Assembly: GCA_946887105.1 (NCBI GenBank)
Contig: CAMPKJ010000143.1
Location: 1-12,413 of the forward strand
Length of the DNA stretch: 12,413 bases
Reading direction: 5' to 3'
DNA from: an uncultured Acidobacteriota bacterium
Lineage (GTDB): Bacteria; Acidobacteriota; Thermoanaerobaculia; Gp7-AA8
Shown here: one piece after another, positions 1 to 6,090 of the stretch
Layout: each line of letters opens with the position of its first letter
Position numbering within the stretch: the first letter of the stretch is position 1
Translations under genes and position numbers: made by a program
Notes under the pieces: generated by a model
Database searches by the model: none
The model's input: only the letters and a program-made list of their open reading frames with translations
What the model was told of the DNA's origin: nothing

Positions 1-205
1 GGGCAGGAGCGACGCTGGCGCCGCCCGCAACCGCGGCGACGCGTTGCTCGACCTGCTCTAGCTGTTCCTCTTCCTCATCGGCAGGCGGCGTGTAGTCCTC
101 GAAGAACTCGCGCCAGCTCGCGCTCACGGATTGAGGATCGGACTGATACTTCTCAAACAACTCTTCGATGAAGGCGATGTTGGCGCCGTATGCGACTGAT
201 GACAT
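1..205 (-). CDS. sucA: 2-oxoglutarate dehydrogenase E1 component, N-terminal fragment (cut by window edge)
   Basis: This is the first 68 codons of a gene that runs off the left edge. It starts with ATG at 205, reading MSSVAYGANIAFIEELFEKY and then SDPQSVSASWREFFEDY. This is the recognisable N-terminal helix of E1 2-oxoglutarate dehydrogenase, which in E. coli SucA and mycobacterial Kgd binds the E2 core: a 'YIEELYxxYxxDPxSVxxxWRxFF' pattern. An acidic linker (DEEEEQLEQ) and an Ala-rich stretch follow, as in actinobacterial-type proteins with a flexible segment after this helix. The full enzyme decarboxylates 2-oxoglutarate with thiamine diphosphate in the TCA cycle; none of the catalytic domain is in view. 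CAGGA at 212-216, 6 nt before the ATG, is a plausible ribosome site. The PAP2 gene ends 17 nt upstream on the same strand, so read-through is possible. The family call is strong although only the N-terminus is visible. Confidence 0.87.
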   Translation of the reverse strand, partial: MSSVAYGANIAFIEELFEKYQSDPQSVSASWREFFEDYTPPADEEEEQLEQVEQRVAAVAGGASVAPA

Positions 206-222
206 TTCTCGTCCTGAAGGAG

Positions 223-933
223 TTAGTTCTTGTCGGTGGCTTCAACCGCGGTGTGGGACAGCGACGTCAGACCGAGCCATCCGAAGCCGGCAGCGAATCC
301 GCCGAGAACGTCGGAGGGGAAGTGTACGCCGAAGTACACGCGTGAAAACCCGACGCTGAGGACAATCATGCCCACCAGCGTGTGCGCGACGGCCTGAACC
401 GGCAGCGAGTGGTCCTCGACGAGGTGATGCACCACGATCGGGTAAGTGGCGGCGGAGAGCAGCGAGTGTCCGCTCGGAAAACTGTGCGAGGCCGGCAGTT
501 TGATGCGCCGGGCCATCTCGATCGGCCGCTGCCGCCGGAAGATGTTCTTGAGGACGGTGTTGATGGCCATTGCGCCGCCGGTGGAGACGAGCACCGTCCA
601 TGCGTCGTGTTTGCGGTCGCGCTTGAACATCATGATCGCGGTGATGCCTGCCGCGGCGCCGATGGCGATGTGCGAGCCGAGCTGCGTGGCCGCGTGCAGG
701 ACGTTGTGGATGGCCGGATGATCGACGCGATGCACGGCCTTCATGACCGCCTCGTCGTACTTGTCGGCGTGACCCTGGACGACTTCATCCGCCTGATGCT
801 TGAAAAACCACAGCGCCAGCGCGGCCAGCACCACTCCGCCGCTCCGGCCGATGGCCAGCGGAAGAAAGGCCTGCCGCCGTTTCCCGGCGCGAAGCGGCTT
901 CCTTTTCTTCTCTTCTCGTTCTGACTTCTTCAC
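223..933 (-). CDS. PAP2-family membrane phosphatase (undecaprenyl-diphosphate / lipid phosphatase type)
   Basis: The 236-aa protein carries all three phosphatidic-acid-phosphatase signature motifs: K129-x6-R136-P137 (KNIFRRQRP), PSGH at 153-156, and S197-R198-x5-H204-x3-D208 (SRVYFGVHFPSD). His156 and His204 are the expected acid/base and nucleophile residues. Hydrophobic segments near 32-44, 88-102, 112-126, 158-170, 180-197 and 208-224 fit a six-helix inner-membrane protein. Family members remove phosphate from lipid (di)phosphates such as undecaprenyl diphosphate or phosphatidate; the substrate cannot be read from sequence. The very basic N-terminus (KKSEREEKKRKPLRAGKRR) should stay cytoplasmic. 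I chose GTG 933, 10 nt after the GNAT stop, because longer starts would overlap the GNAT gene deeply. No clear Shine-Dalgarno is present, so translation may depend on coupling to the upstream gene. Confidence 0.88.
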   Translation of the reverse strand: MKKSEREEKKRKPLRAGKRRQAFLPLAIGRSGGVVLAALALWFFKHQADEVVQGHADKYDEAVMKAVHRVDHPAIHNVLHAATQLGSHIAIGAAAGITAIMMFKRDRKHDAWTVLVSTGGAMAINTVLKNIFRRQRPIEMARRIKLPASHSFPSGHSLLSAATYPIVVHHLVEDHSLPVQAVAHTLVGMIVLSVGFSRVYFGVHFPSDVLGGFAAGFGWLGLTSLSHTAVEATDKN

Positions 934-943
934 GGGCGCGAGT

Positions 944-1729
944 CTATGGCTGAGGTTTGGTAAACGCAACGAAGCGATGTGCCGGTTCCGCGCCACAGCA
1001 CTTGCGGTAAAAGTCGAGTGCATCGGTCCATGGAATGACCGCGCGCGCATGGCCGAGACGGCGCAGATCGGCGAGCGAAGCCAGCAGCAGCCGGCAGCCG
1101 ATTCCTTTGCCGCGCATCGACTTCGCAACGCCGGTCGGTCCGAAAAATCCGAGACCGCGATTGTTGACGTCGTGCACCGCGAAACCGGTCAGCTGCTCGT
1201 CGACGAACGCGGTCGGCGGATCGCTCTCGAATGCCTTGGCCGCCTCGAAGCGCCAGATGCGGCCGAACTCGCGCTCGACGAAGGGGAGCATCGTCTCCGC
1301 GCTGGCGCGGATGGCGTGGCCTTCGATGCCATCGAGATCGACTTCGAGATTCCACGTCGTCTGCGCTTCGGAGAATCCGCGCCTGCGAAAGAACGCTCGC
1401 GTTCCCTCGTCGCTCGCGAGCACGCCGGGCGTGAAGTAGTTGCCCGGTTCCGCGAAGATCACCGTTTCGTCGCCGAGGAGCGACGTGCCGATGCCCTGGC
1501 GGCGCGCGTCGCGGTCGACGGCGAGAATGCGCAGCCATCTGCCGCACGTGACCGCCGCGCCGAGGATCCGGCCGCTGCGCTCGTACACCCGCGTGATGGG
1601 CCGACCGGCAACGCCGTCGCCGAAGCATTTCTCTTCGGCGACGGCGGCGAGGTCATACGGCGCGTCATTCGCGCGCCCGAACAGCTCGCGCAGTGGGGTC
1701 AGGTCTTCTCTTGTCGCAATGCGAATCAC
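944..1729 (-). CDS. Tandem-domain GNAT N-acetyltransferase
   Basis: The 261-aa protein contains two GNAT folds in series. The first has the acetyl-CoA pyrophosphate-binding loop RRQGIG at 76-81, after the β4 strand LRILAVDRDA. The second has RGKGIG at 206-211 (GVAKSMRGKGIGCRLLLASL), followed by the typical late motif with ALDFYRKCCGA at 237-247. GNAT enzymes move an acetyl group from acetyl-CoA to an amine; nothing here identifies the acceptor. Double-GNAT proteins often keep only one catalytically competent half, but here both loops look intact. The start is GTG at 1729, the only start that gives a complete first domain without overlapping doxX, whose stop lies 9 nt upstream. There is no Shine-Dalgarno, suggesting translational coupling within the doxX-GNAT-PAP2 run. 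Confidence 0.83.
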   Translation of the reverse strand: MIRIATREDLTPLRELFGRANDAPYDLAAVAEEKCFGDGVAGRPITRVYERSGRILGAAVTCGRWLRILAVDRDARRQGIGTSLLGDETVIFAEPGNYFTPGVLASDEGTRAFFRRRGFSEAQTTWNLEVDLDGIEGHAIRASAETMLPFVEREFGRIWRFEAAKAFESDPPTAFVDEQLTGFAVHDVNNRGLGFFGPTGVAKSMRGKGIGCRLLLASLADLRRLGHARAVIPWTDALDFYRKCCGAEPAHRFVAFTKPQP

Positions 1730-1738
1730 GCACGAAAC

Positions 1739-2233
1739 TTACTTCTTCGTCAGCGCGCGGTCGAGCGAGAAGCGTCCCGCTCCGCCGATCATCAGCGCGA
1801 TCGCGATGCCGATCGCCAGGATGTGAAACTCGATGCCTTCACCTTTCTGCTGGCCGCTCCAGTTCATGAAGAAGCCGTTCGCCTTGTGCATGAAGCTGGC
1901 GACGAGCATCGTCACGCCGACGCCGAATGCGGCGATGCGCGTGGTGATGCCGGCGATCAGCGCCATTGCGCCGGCCGACTCCGCGAAGATCGCCAGGAAG
2001 GCCAGGAACGCCGGGATGCCCATGCCGACGAATCCGCCCATGGTTCCCGAGAAGCCGTAGCCGCCGAACCAGCCGACCGTCTTCTGCAGGCCGTGCGGCA
2101 GGATCACCAGGCCGAGGGTGATGCGGAGGATGGTCAGGATGGTGGAGCGGTCGGTTGCGAGCACGGCCTGGACGACGCGGCCGAAGGCGGTGGTGGACAG
2201 ATTGTCGTATCGATCAGCAGCGAGGGTGGTCAT
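1739..2233 (-). CDS. DoxX-family integral membrane protein
   Basis: The 164-aa protein matches the DoxX pattern: a first helix ILRITLGLVILPHGLQK (33-51) with the typical 'R-x-x-x-G-x-x-x-x-x-H-G-x-x-K', a glycine-rich loop (WFGGYGFSG), FAESAGAMALIAG with conserved E85 in helix 2, then helices near 98-117 and 136-153. Four membrane helices and this length are usual for the family. Some DoxX proteins take part in thiol or oxidative stress defence; the Mycobacterium tuberculosis homologue partners with SodA and SseA. Others are quinone-linked subunits. A strong Shine-Dalgarno AAGGAGA (2241-2247) sits 7 nt before ATG 2233 and fixes the start. The 52-nt gap to the marR stop contains a perfect 12-bp palindrome that is nearly repeated in front of marR, so control by that regulator is likely. 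Confidence 0.87.
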   Translation of the reverse strand: MTTLAADRYDNLSTTAFGRVVQAVLATDRSTILTILRITLGLVILPHGLQKTVGWFGGYGFSGTMGGFVGMGIPAFLAFLAIFAESAGAMALIAGITTRIAAFGVGVTMLVASFMHKANGFFMNWSGQQKGEGIEFHILAIGIAIALMIGGAGRFSLDRALTKK

Positions 2234-2252
2234 TTTGATTTCTCCTTGTTAG

Positions 2253-2264
2253 TTGACGCGTCAA
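2253..2264. promoter_or_regulatory. Putative MarR operator upstream of doxX
   Basis: TTGACGCGTCAA is a perfect 12-bp palindrome. Two more matching pairs lie outside it (TA at 2250-2251 against TA at 2266-2267) beyond one mismatch. It lies between the doxX Shine-Dalgarno and the marR stop. A minus-strand -10-like GATACT (2269-2264) abuts it, so a bound dimer would sit at the start of transcription. A near-identical copy is at 2796-2807. MarR proteins bind such short dyads as dimers; the assignment to this MarR is an inference from proximity and repetition. Confidence 0.6.
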
Positions 2265-2285
2265 GTATCTGGTAAAACATCGAAC

Positions 2286-2771
2286 CTATTCCGGGGGACT
2301 GTTTTTCTCCGCGTTTTCGCGGATCTGGCCGAGGATCTCCAGGAGCGCCTCGACCTGGCCGGGGGCGAGCGTGCCGGTCGTGGCGTCGTCGAGGCGGTTC
2401 ATCGGCGCCTCGAGCCGTTCCAAAAGGCGCAGGCCGGAGGATGTGATCTGGCAGAGGACCTGGCGCCGGTCGCCCTCCCACTGTTCGCGTTTGACGAACC
2501 CTCTCTCTTCGAGAGTGCCGATCAGGCGCGTGATTCCGCAGGATGGCTCGATCATCCGCACGGAGATCTCCATCGTCGGCAGCGGTCCGCGCGCGCCCCG
2601 CAGGATCCTCAGGACGTTGTACTGCTGCAGCGTGATGTCCTCGGGCGCCACCACCGCCTCGGCCTGCCGGCGCAGGACGTGCGCCGTGCGCATCAGCGCC
2701 ACGGTGGCCTCCTGCGACCGCGTCCGGAACGGCCGGGTCTGTTTGATTTCATCGGTGATCGATCGAGCCAT
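2286..2771 (-). CDS. MarR-family winged-helix transcriptional regulator
   Basis: The 161-aa protein has the standard MarR length and layout: N-terminal dimerisation helix (QEATVALMRTAHVLRR), helix LTLQQ/YNVLRILRG at 47-59, recognition region MIEPSCGITRLIGTLEERG (73-91), and the wing VKREQWEGDRRQVLCQIT with the conserved D101-R102-R103. A long C-terminal helix (GLRLLERLE onward, and 138-152) completes the dimer interface. MarR proteins usually repress their own promoter and adjacent stress genes and release on binding phenolics, or on cysteine oxidation. Cys78 and Cys107 are candidate sensors but are not at known sensor positions that I can verify. ATG 2771 was chosen because a -35/-10 pair ends 7 nt before it, predicting a leaderless mRNA. 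An alternative TTG at 2780 is in frame; upstream starts would lie inside the promoter. Confidence 0.88.
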   Translation of the reverse strand: MARSITDEIKQTRPFRTRSQEATVALMRTAHVLRRQAEAVVAPEDITLQQYNVLRILRGARGPLPTMEISVRMIEPSCGITRLIGTLEERGFVKREQWEGDRRQVLCQITSSGLRLLERLEAPMNRLDDATTGTLAPGQVEALLEILGQIRENAEKNSPPE

Positions 2772-2778
2772 GGCGTGC

Positions 2779-2807
2779 AATGTACTGCCGAATGCTTTAC
2801 GCGTCAA
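2779..2807 (-). promoter_or_regulatory. Predicted marR promoter overlapping its operator
   Basis: Read on the minus strand, TTGACG (2807-2802) is followed by exactly 17 nt and then TACATT (2784-2779). This is a good σ70-type -35 (5/6 to TTGACA) and a fair -10 (4/6). The -10 ends 7 nt before ATG 2771, so transcription would begin at or next to the start codon, which explains the missing Shine-Dalgarno. The -35 lies inside the palindrome at 2796-2807, so repressor and RNA polymerase would compete. Confidence 0.55.
2796..2807. promoter_or_regulatory. Putative MarR operator in the marR/trxC divergent region
   Basis: TTTACGCGTCAA differs by one base from the palindrome before doxX (TTGACGCGTCAA). 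When the doxX copy is read on the opposite strand, the shared block extends to ACGCGTCAACTA in both. The site lies between marR (minus) and trxC (plus), covers the marR -35 box, and falls between the expected -35 and -10 positions of the trxC promoter. Autoregulation plus co-control of trxC is inferred. Confidence 0.6.
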
Positions 2808-2808
2808 C

Positions 2809-2814
2809 TATATT
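2809..2814 (+). promoter_or_regulatory. Candidate -10 box for trxC
   Basis: TATATT matches the σ70 -10 consensus at five of six positions and lies directly after the operator. Transcription from it would begin near 2821, leaving a leader of about 30 nt that contains the trxC Shine-Dalgarno AAAGGA (2838-2843). No good -35 is visible 16-18 nt upstream. Confidence 0.4.
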
Positions 2815-2850
2815 TCCAGGGACGGCGTACATTTCGCAAAGGAACGCTTC

Positions 2851-3294
2851 ATGGACAGTCAGATCGTCCGGTGTCCGAACTGCGGACAGGCCAACCGCGT
2901 CCCGCCGGTGGGGAGCGGCCAGACGGCCGTGTGCGGCAAGTGCAAGACGCCGCTGACGGCGGCGGGCAACGGCGGCCATCCGATCAAGCTGACGGACGCG
3001 ACGTTTGCGAACGAGATTCGCAGCGGTTCGTACGTGGTGGACTTCTGGGCGGCGTGGTGCGGGCCGTGCCGGATGATCGCGCCGATCATCGATGCGCTGG
3101 CCGCGGAGCGCACGGATGTCACGTTCGCGAAGCTGAATGTCGACGAGAACCCGCGTACCGCGTCGCAGTTCGGCGTTCAGGGCATTCCGCTGCTGATCTT
3201 CTTCCGCGATGGCGCGGAGGCGGGGCGGGTGGTCGGCGCGGTGCCGCGCGCACAGATCGAGGCAGCGATCCAGCGATATCTGCCGGGGTCGTGA
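2851..3294 (+). CDS. trxC: Thioredoxin 2 with N-terminal zinc finger
   Basis: The 147-aa protein begins with a four-cysteine zinc-binding segment (CPNCGQANR at 8-16 and CGKCK at 28-32; ligands C8, C11, C28, C31) and then a full thioredoxin fold. The active site is WCGPC at 69-73 within DFWAAWCGPCRMIAP, and the cis-proline is P113 in VQGIPLLIFF. This arrangement is diagnostic of TrxC rather than TrxA. It is a cytoplasmic disulfide reductase recharged by thioredoxin reductase and is induced by oxidative stress in E. coli. ATG 2851 follows AAAGGA (2838-2843) by 7 nt; the longer in-frame extension upstream runs antisense through marR and is not credible. The AI-2E-family transporter gene starts 6 nt after the stop. 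The shared operator with marR and doxX suggests a common redox-stress response. Confidence 0.92.
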   Translation: MDSQIVRCPNCGQANRVPPVGSGQTAVCGKCKTPLTAAGNGGHPIKLTDATFANEIRSGSYVVDFWAAWCGPCRMIAPIIDALAAERTDVTFAKLNVDENPRTASQFGVQGIPLLIFFRDGAEAGRVVGAVPRAQIEAAIQRYLPGS

Positions 3295-3300
3295 CGCACC

Positions 3301-4425
3301 GTGTCCGCATATCCGCAGCCTTCCGATCCGCGGCACCGGTCCGATGCGCGCCGTCCCGAGCGCGTGCCCAGCGAGCTCGAGCTGTTCACGAAGAAGGTGC
3401 TGATCGTCGCGGCGGTGCTCGGTGCCGCGGCGATGCTCTGGTACGCGCGCGGCGTGGTGCTGCTGGTGTTCATCGCGGCAGCGCTTGCGGCCGGAATCGC
3501 GCCCGCGGTCCGGCGCGTGCGGCTGTTCTGGCGGTATCGCTTCCGCCGCAATCTCTCGCGTGGCACGGCGGTGATGATCGTCTACCTGCCGCTGCTGATC
3601 GTCGGCATCGTGCTGGCGCTGCTGGTGATCCCGCGCTTCATCGCCGATTCGCAGGAGCTCGGCCAGCGGCTGCCGGTGCTGATCGACCAGAACATCCTCG
3701 AGCCGCTCAGCGCGTACGTTCCGGTCGGGACCGTGCGCGAGCAGCTGCGCGGCGGGATCGAGCTGCCGCGCTCGCGCGTGTTCGCGTACATGCGCAACGC
3801 CGCGACCGCGATCGCCTCGACGTTCGCGGTGCTGTTCATGATCGCGTACATGCTCATCGACGCGGAGCGGCTGCGGAACCTGTTCCTGCTCGTCTATCCG
3901 CCGGAAGTGCGCGGCGAGCGGCGGCGCGTGCTGATGCGCGTGGCGAAGCGGATGAGCTCCTGGCTGTCCGCGCAGCTGTTGCTCTCGACGATCATCGGCG
4001 TGACGACATTCGCCGGACTGGTGGCGCTGCGCATTCCGTATGCGCTGCCGCTGGCGATCATCGCCGCGATCGGAGAACTGATCCCCGCGATCGGTCCGAC
4101 GGTGGGCGCGATTCCGGTGCTGGCCATCGCGCTGCTGCAATCGCGCTGGCAGTTCTGGTCTTACCTGGCGTTCGCGGTCGTGCTGCAGAAGGCGGAGAAT
4201 CTGTTCATCGTGCCGCGCGTGATGGCGCGTAAGGTCTCGATCTCACCACTGGCCGTGTTCATCGCCTTCATGATCGGCGCCTCGCTCCTCGGCATCGTCG
4301 GCGCGATCCTGGCGATCCCGGTCGCGGCCATCGCGCAGGTGGCGTTCGACGAGGCATTCGTTTCGCGCCGCGAGCGGCGGCAGGATCTCGATCGCGCGGG
4401 AACGCTCTTGCGCAAGGCGGACTAG
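3301..4425 (+). CDS. AI-2E / PerM family transporter
   Basis: The 374-aa membrane protein has the family's helices at about 33-47, 50-66, 90-110, 168-186, 222-242, 248-279, 284-297 and 314-345. It also carries the hallmark loop GELIPAIGPTVGAIP (258-272) and the segment QKAENLFIVPRV followed by MARKVSISP (296-316). The soluble region between helices 3 and 4 (about 111-165) is also typical. Relatives include E. coli TqsA, proposed to export autoinducer-2, PerM, and Na+/H+ antiporters from halophiles. The substrate therefore cannot be assigned, and nothing in the window makes or senses autoinducer-2. GTG 3301 lies 6 nt after the trxC stop, indicating co-transcription. The disordered polar N-terminus (1-27) is of uncertain length because of the weak ribosome site. 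Confidence 0.87.
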   Translation: MSAYPQPSDPRHRSDARRPERVPSELELFTKKVLIVAAVLGAAAMLWYARGVVLLVFIAAALAAGIAPAVRRVRLFWRYRFRRNLSRGTAVMIVYLPLLIVGIVLALLVIPRFIADSQELGQRLPVLIDQNILEPLSAYVPVGTVREQLRGGIELPRSRVFAYMRNAATAIASTFAVLFMIAYMLIDAERLRNLFLLVYPPEVRGERRRVLMRVAKRMSSWLSAQLLLSTIIGVTTFAGLVALRIPYALPLAIIAAIGELIPAIGPTVGAIPVLAIALLQSRWQFWSYLAFAVVLQKAENLFIVPRVMARKVSISPLAVFIAFMIGASLLGIVGAILAIPVAAIAQVAFDEAFVSRRERRQDLDRAGTLLRKAD

Positions 4426-4440
4426 CGGCGCTGCTTCCGG

Positions 4441-4446
4441 TAAAAT
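4441..4446 (+). promoter_or_regulatory. Candidate -10 box for the β-barrel gene (leaderless)
   Basis: TAAAAT matches the -10 consensus at five of six positions and ends 7 nt before ATG 4454, which has no Shine-Dalgarno. No convincing -35 is seen 16-18 nt upstream. It is flanked by a short CCGG/CCGG dyad (4437-4440 and 4449-4452). Confidence 0.45.
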
Positions 4447-4453
4447 CGCCGGC

Positions 4454-5764
4454 ATGCCGTACAAGTCGCTGTTGTGTGCCGTCGCATTGCTGGTCGTGTG
4501 TGTGCCCGGATTTGCGCAGGAATCGCAGGATGTGTGGTCGTGGGCACATCGCACCGAGGTCCGCGCGAACTACCGCTGGTCGAAAGAGGAGCGCATCGCG
4601 CGGCCCTTCCCGGCGGGCGCGGCGCTGGAGACTCCCGATCCCGGCAGTCACGTCGAGTTGAACGTCGCCGACATCCAGCTCGACCTCGGCTACGGCGACT
4701 GGCTGGCCGCGCGCGCGAAGGTGCATGTCGCGGCGAAACACCGGCGCAATCCGACCACCACCGATGACGACATCGACGCCGACGAGCTGTGGGTGCGCAT
4801 CGGTGCGAAGCCGGAGTTCCTGGCGCGGCCGGAGCGGACGTCGTTCTTTCTGCAGGCGGGCAAGTTCCCGAAGATGGAGCGCCAGCCGGTGCGGCTGCTG
4901 GAGAGTTACGGCCTCGCGGCGACGTCGTTCAATCGCTTCGAGGACGTGCAGGTGCTGATCGGCGGCACGGTGGGACGCAACTTGTACTGGCGCGTGCAGG
5001 CCGCGAACGGGAATCCGCTCTTCATGCGCGATCCGAATGCGCTCGCGGGCGATAACGGCGTTCCGGATCAGATTCTGCGCGGCGAGGCACCGGAGCTCGG
5101 CTCCGGGTTCCCGATCCTGTACAACGCGGAGACCGAGGACCTCTTCTTCGATACGAGTCACATGCAGATGGGAGAGGCGGTCGGGTATCGCTGGCAGCGC
5201 GAGAACGAGACGCTTGGCTTCGACGTGATCGTGTTTCATTACCAGCGCGATCTCGCCGACACGGTGCGGCTGACCGGGACCGAATACGGCGGCGATCTCG
5301 ATCTGCTGGTCGTGAGAGGCTCGGAAGTCGGCCAGTCCATCGATCGCGGGCTGCCGATCGTTCCCGGCGATGACAAGAAAGAGGAGTACGGCGCGCGGTT
5401 GTACGGCGAGTGGGGCAACGCCACGGCCATCGCGCAGATGACGTGGCAGACCGTCGCGGGCCTGGAGCGGGAAGGATGGGAGCTCGAGCTCGGCTACCGC
5501 TGGCCTCTGTCGCTGGGACCGGTCGAATCGATCCAGCCCGCGGTGCGCGTGAGCAATCTCGACAATCATTTCATCGGACATCCGCAGTTTCCGGCCACGA
5601 GCGTGCGCTGGGACTGGAGGAAATACGACGCGGGCGTTCGGGTCGGTCTCACGCATGGGCTCGACGTGACGGTCGAGTACGCGACGCACGATGCGTTCAG
5701 TGCCGCGGGACGCGTGCCGATCGACATGACCGAGGTGCTGGCCACGGTGCGCTGGAGGATGTAG
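4454..5764 (+). CDS. Putative outer-membrane β-barrel protein (alginate-export/porin-like)
   Basis: The 436-aa protein has a clean Sec signal peptide (MPYKSLLCAVALLVVCVPGFA, cleavage about 21/22). It is followed by alternating amphipathic β-strands ending in aromatic or charged residues: RTEVRANYRWS, VELNVADIQLDLGYGDW, ARAKVHVAAKHR, RTSFFLQAGKFPK, LYWRVQAANG, AVGYRWQRE, YGARLYGEWGNATAIAQMTW, WELELGYRWPL, YDAGVRVGL, DVTVEYATHD, and the terminal strand EVLATVRWRM. The segment around FFLQAGKFPKMERQPVRLLESYG resembles the 'GRQ/GKF' strand of alginate-export (AlgE/AlgJ-like) barrels. I therefore infer a porin or export channel, but with no defined substrate. It is about the usual size for a 14-18-strand barrel. 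It lies 28 nt after the transporter gene with its own predicted -10. The last residue is methionine rather than the commonest phenylalanine, with tryptophan two residues before it. Confidence 0.68.
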   Translation: MPYKSLLCAVALLVVCVPGFAQESQDVWSWAHRTEVRANYRWSKEERIARPFPAGAALETPDPGSHVELNVADIQLDLGYGDWLAARAKVHVAAKHRRNPTTTDDDIDADELWVRIGAKPEFLARPERTSFFLQAGKFPKMERQPVRLLESYGLAATSFNRFEDVQVLIGGTVGRNLYWRVQAANGNPLFMRDPNALAGDNGVPDQILRGEAPELGSGFPILYNAETEDLFFDTSHMQMGEAVGYRWQRENETLGFDVIVFHYQRDLADTVRLTGTEYGGDLDLLVVRGSEVGQSIDRGLPIVPGDDKKEEYGARLYGEWGNATAIAQMTWQTVAGLEREGWELELGYRWPLSLGPVESIQPAVRVSNLDNHFIGHPQFPATSVRWDWRKYDAGVRVGLTHGLDVTVEYATHDAFSAAGRVPIDMTEVLATVRWRM

Positions 5765-5777
5765 CGGCGCACGTCTT

Positions 5778-5803
5778 GCTCTTTCCCGGAGCGGAGGAAG
5801 AGC
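5778..5803 (+). promoter_or_regulatory. Hairpin that could mask the ribosome site of the small NHLP-like gene
   Basis: GCTCTT (5778-5783) can pair with AAGAGC (5798-5803), extended by a T·G and a C-G pair. This encloses GGAGG (5793-5797), the Shine-Dalgarno for ATG 5804. The start codon follows the stem immediately. Pairing would partly hide the ribosome site. The stem is short and may only reflect purine-rich Shine-Dalgarno sequence opposite a pyrimidine run. Confidence 0.3.
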
Positions 5804-6037
5804 ATGCGCAACGAGATGATCGGCGCCATCGTGCGCCGCGCGATCGAGCATCCCGAGTTTCGCCGGAGGCTGATCGAGAGTCCGCAGGACGCTCTGCAGT
5901 CGCACGGATTCGCGCTCGAGTCGGACGACATGAAGGAGATCGAGAAGATCCGCACCACCCTCGGCGAAGCAGGAGACGTCGAGCAGCAACTGGTGAGCAT
6001 CGCCGAGAGCTACGGCGTCGACCCGCGGCCGGCCTAG
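5804..6037 (+). CDS. Small NHLP/Os1348-like leader-type protein, function unknown
   Basis: The 77-aa protein reads MRNEMIGAIVRRAIEHPEFR, then RRLIESPQDALQSHGFALES. The pattern 'A-x-x-D/HPEFRxRLxxxPxxALxxxGxxLxxxD' is the core of nitrile-hydratase-leader-peptide-like (NHLP/Os1348/Franean1_4349) proteins. In some genomes these serve as RiPP precursor leaders and elsewhere stand alone. After that helix-turn-helix segment the tail (48-77) is mostly helical (IEKIRTTLGEAGDVEQQLVSI) and ends in YGVDPRPA. It has no cysteine and no obvious Ser/Thr/Cys core, and no Gly-Gly cleavage site. The window contains no cyclodehydratase, radical SAM, LanM or peptidase-transporter gene, so I do not call a RiPP cluster. 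A strong GGAGGA (5793-5798) sets the start. The gene lies 39 nt after the β-barrel gene and ends 26 nt before a terminator. Confidence 0.62.
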   Translation: MRNEMIGAIVRRAIEHPEFRRRLIESPQDALQSHGFALESDDMKEIEKIRTTLGEAGDVEQQLVSIAESYGVDPRPA

Positions 6038-6063
6038 TCGTTTCTCCCTGAAACTTCCTGCAG

Positions 6064-6090
6064 CGCGCCCTCCCGGGCGCGTTTCTTTTT
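6064..6090 (+). terminator. Rho-independent terminator
   Basis: A perfect 7-bp GC stem CGCGCCC/GGGCGCG (6064-6070 and 6075-6081) with a TCCC loop is followed directly by TTTCTTTTT (6082-6090). It closes the plus-strand trxC-to-NHLP gene group and insulates the Kelch gene downstream. Confidence 0.93.

Noticed and set aside
930..1628. Second minus-strand frame overlapping the GNAT gene (232 codons)
   Set aside because: Its sequence is Arg-rich and motif-free, while the overlapping frame has two intact acetyl-CoA loops.
2797..4140. Long minus-strand open frame (447 codons) antisense to trxC and the AI-2E-family gene
   Set aside because: Its translation is Arg/His/Gln-rich low-complexity sequence with no domain motifs. 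The plus-strand genes have complete signature motifs, so this is a GC-driven shadow frame.
2253..4232. Plus-strand open frame of 659 codons across marR, trxC and the transporter
   Set aside because: It is out of frame with trxC and the transporter and antisense to marR. Its product is Arg/Ala-rich without domains.
5804..6037. A full RiPP biosynthetic cluster around the NHLP-like gene
   Set aside because: No modifying enzyme, peptidase or export ABC gene is present in the window, and the tail lacks a typical core peptide.
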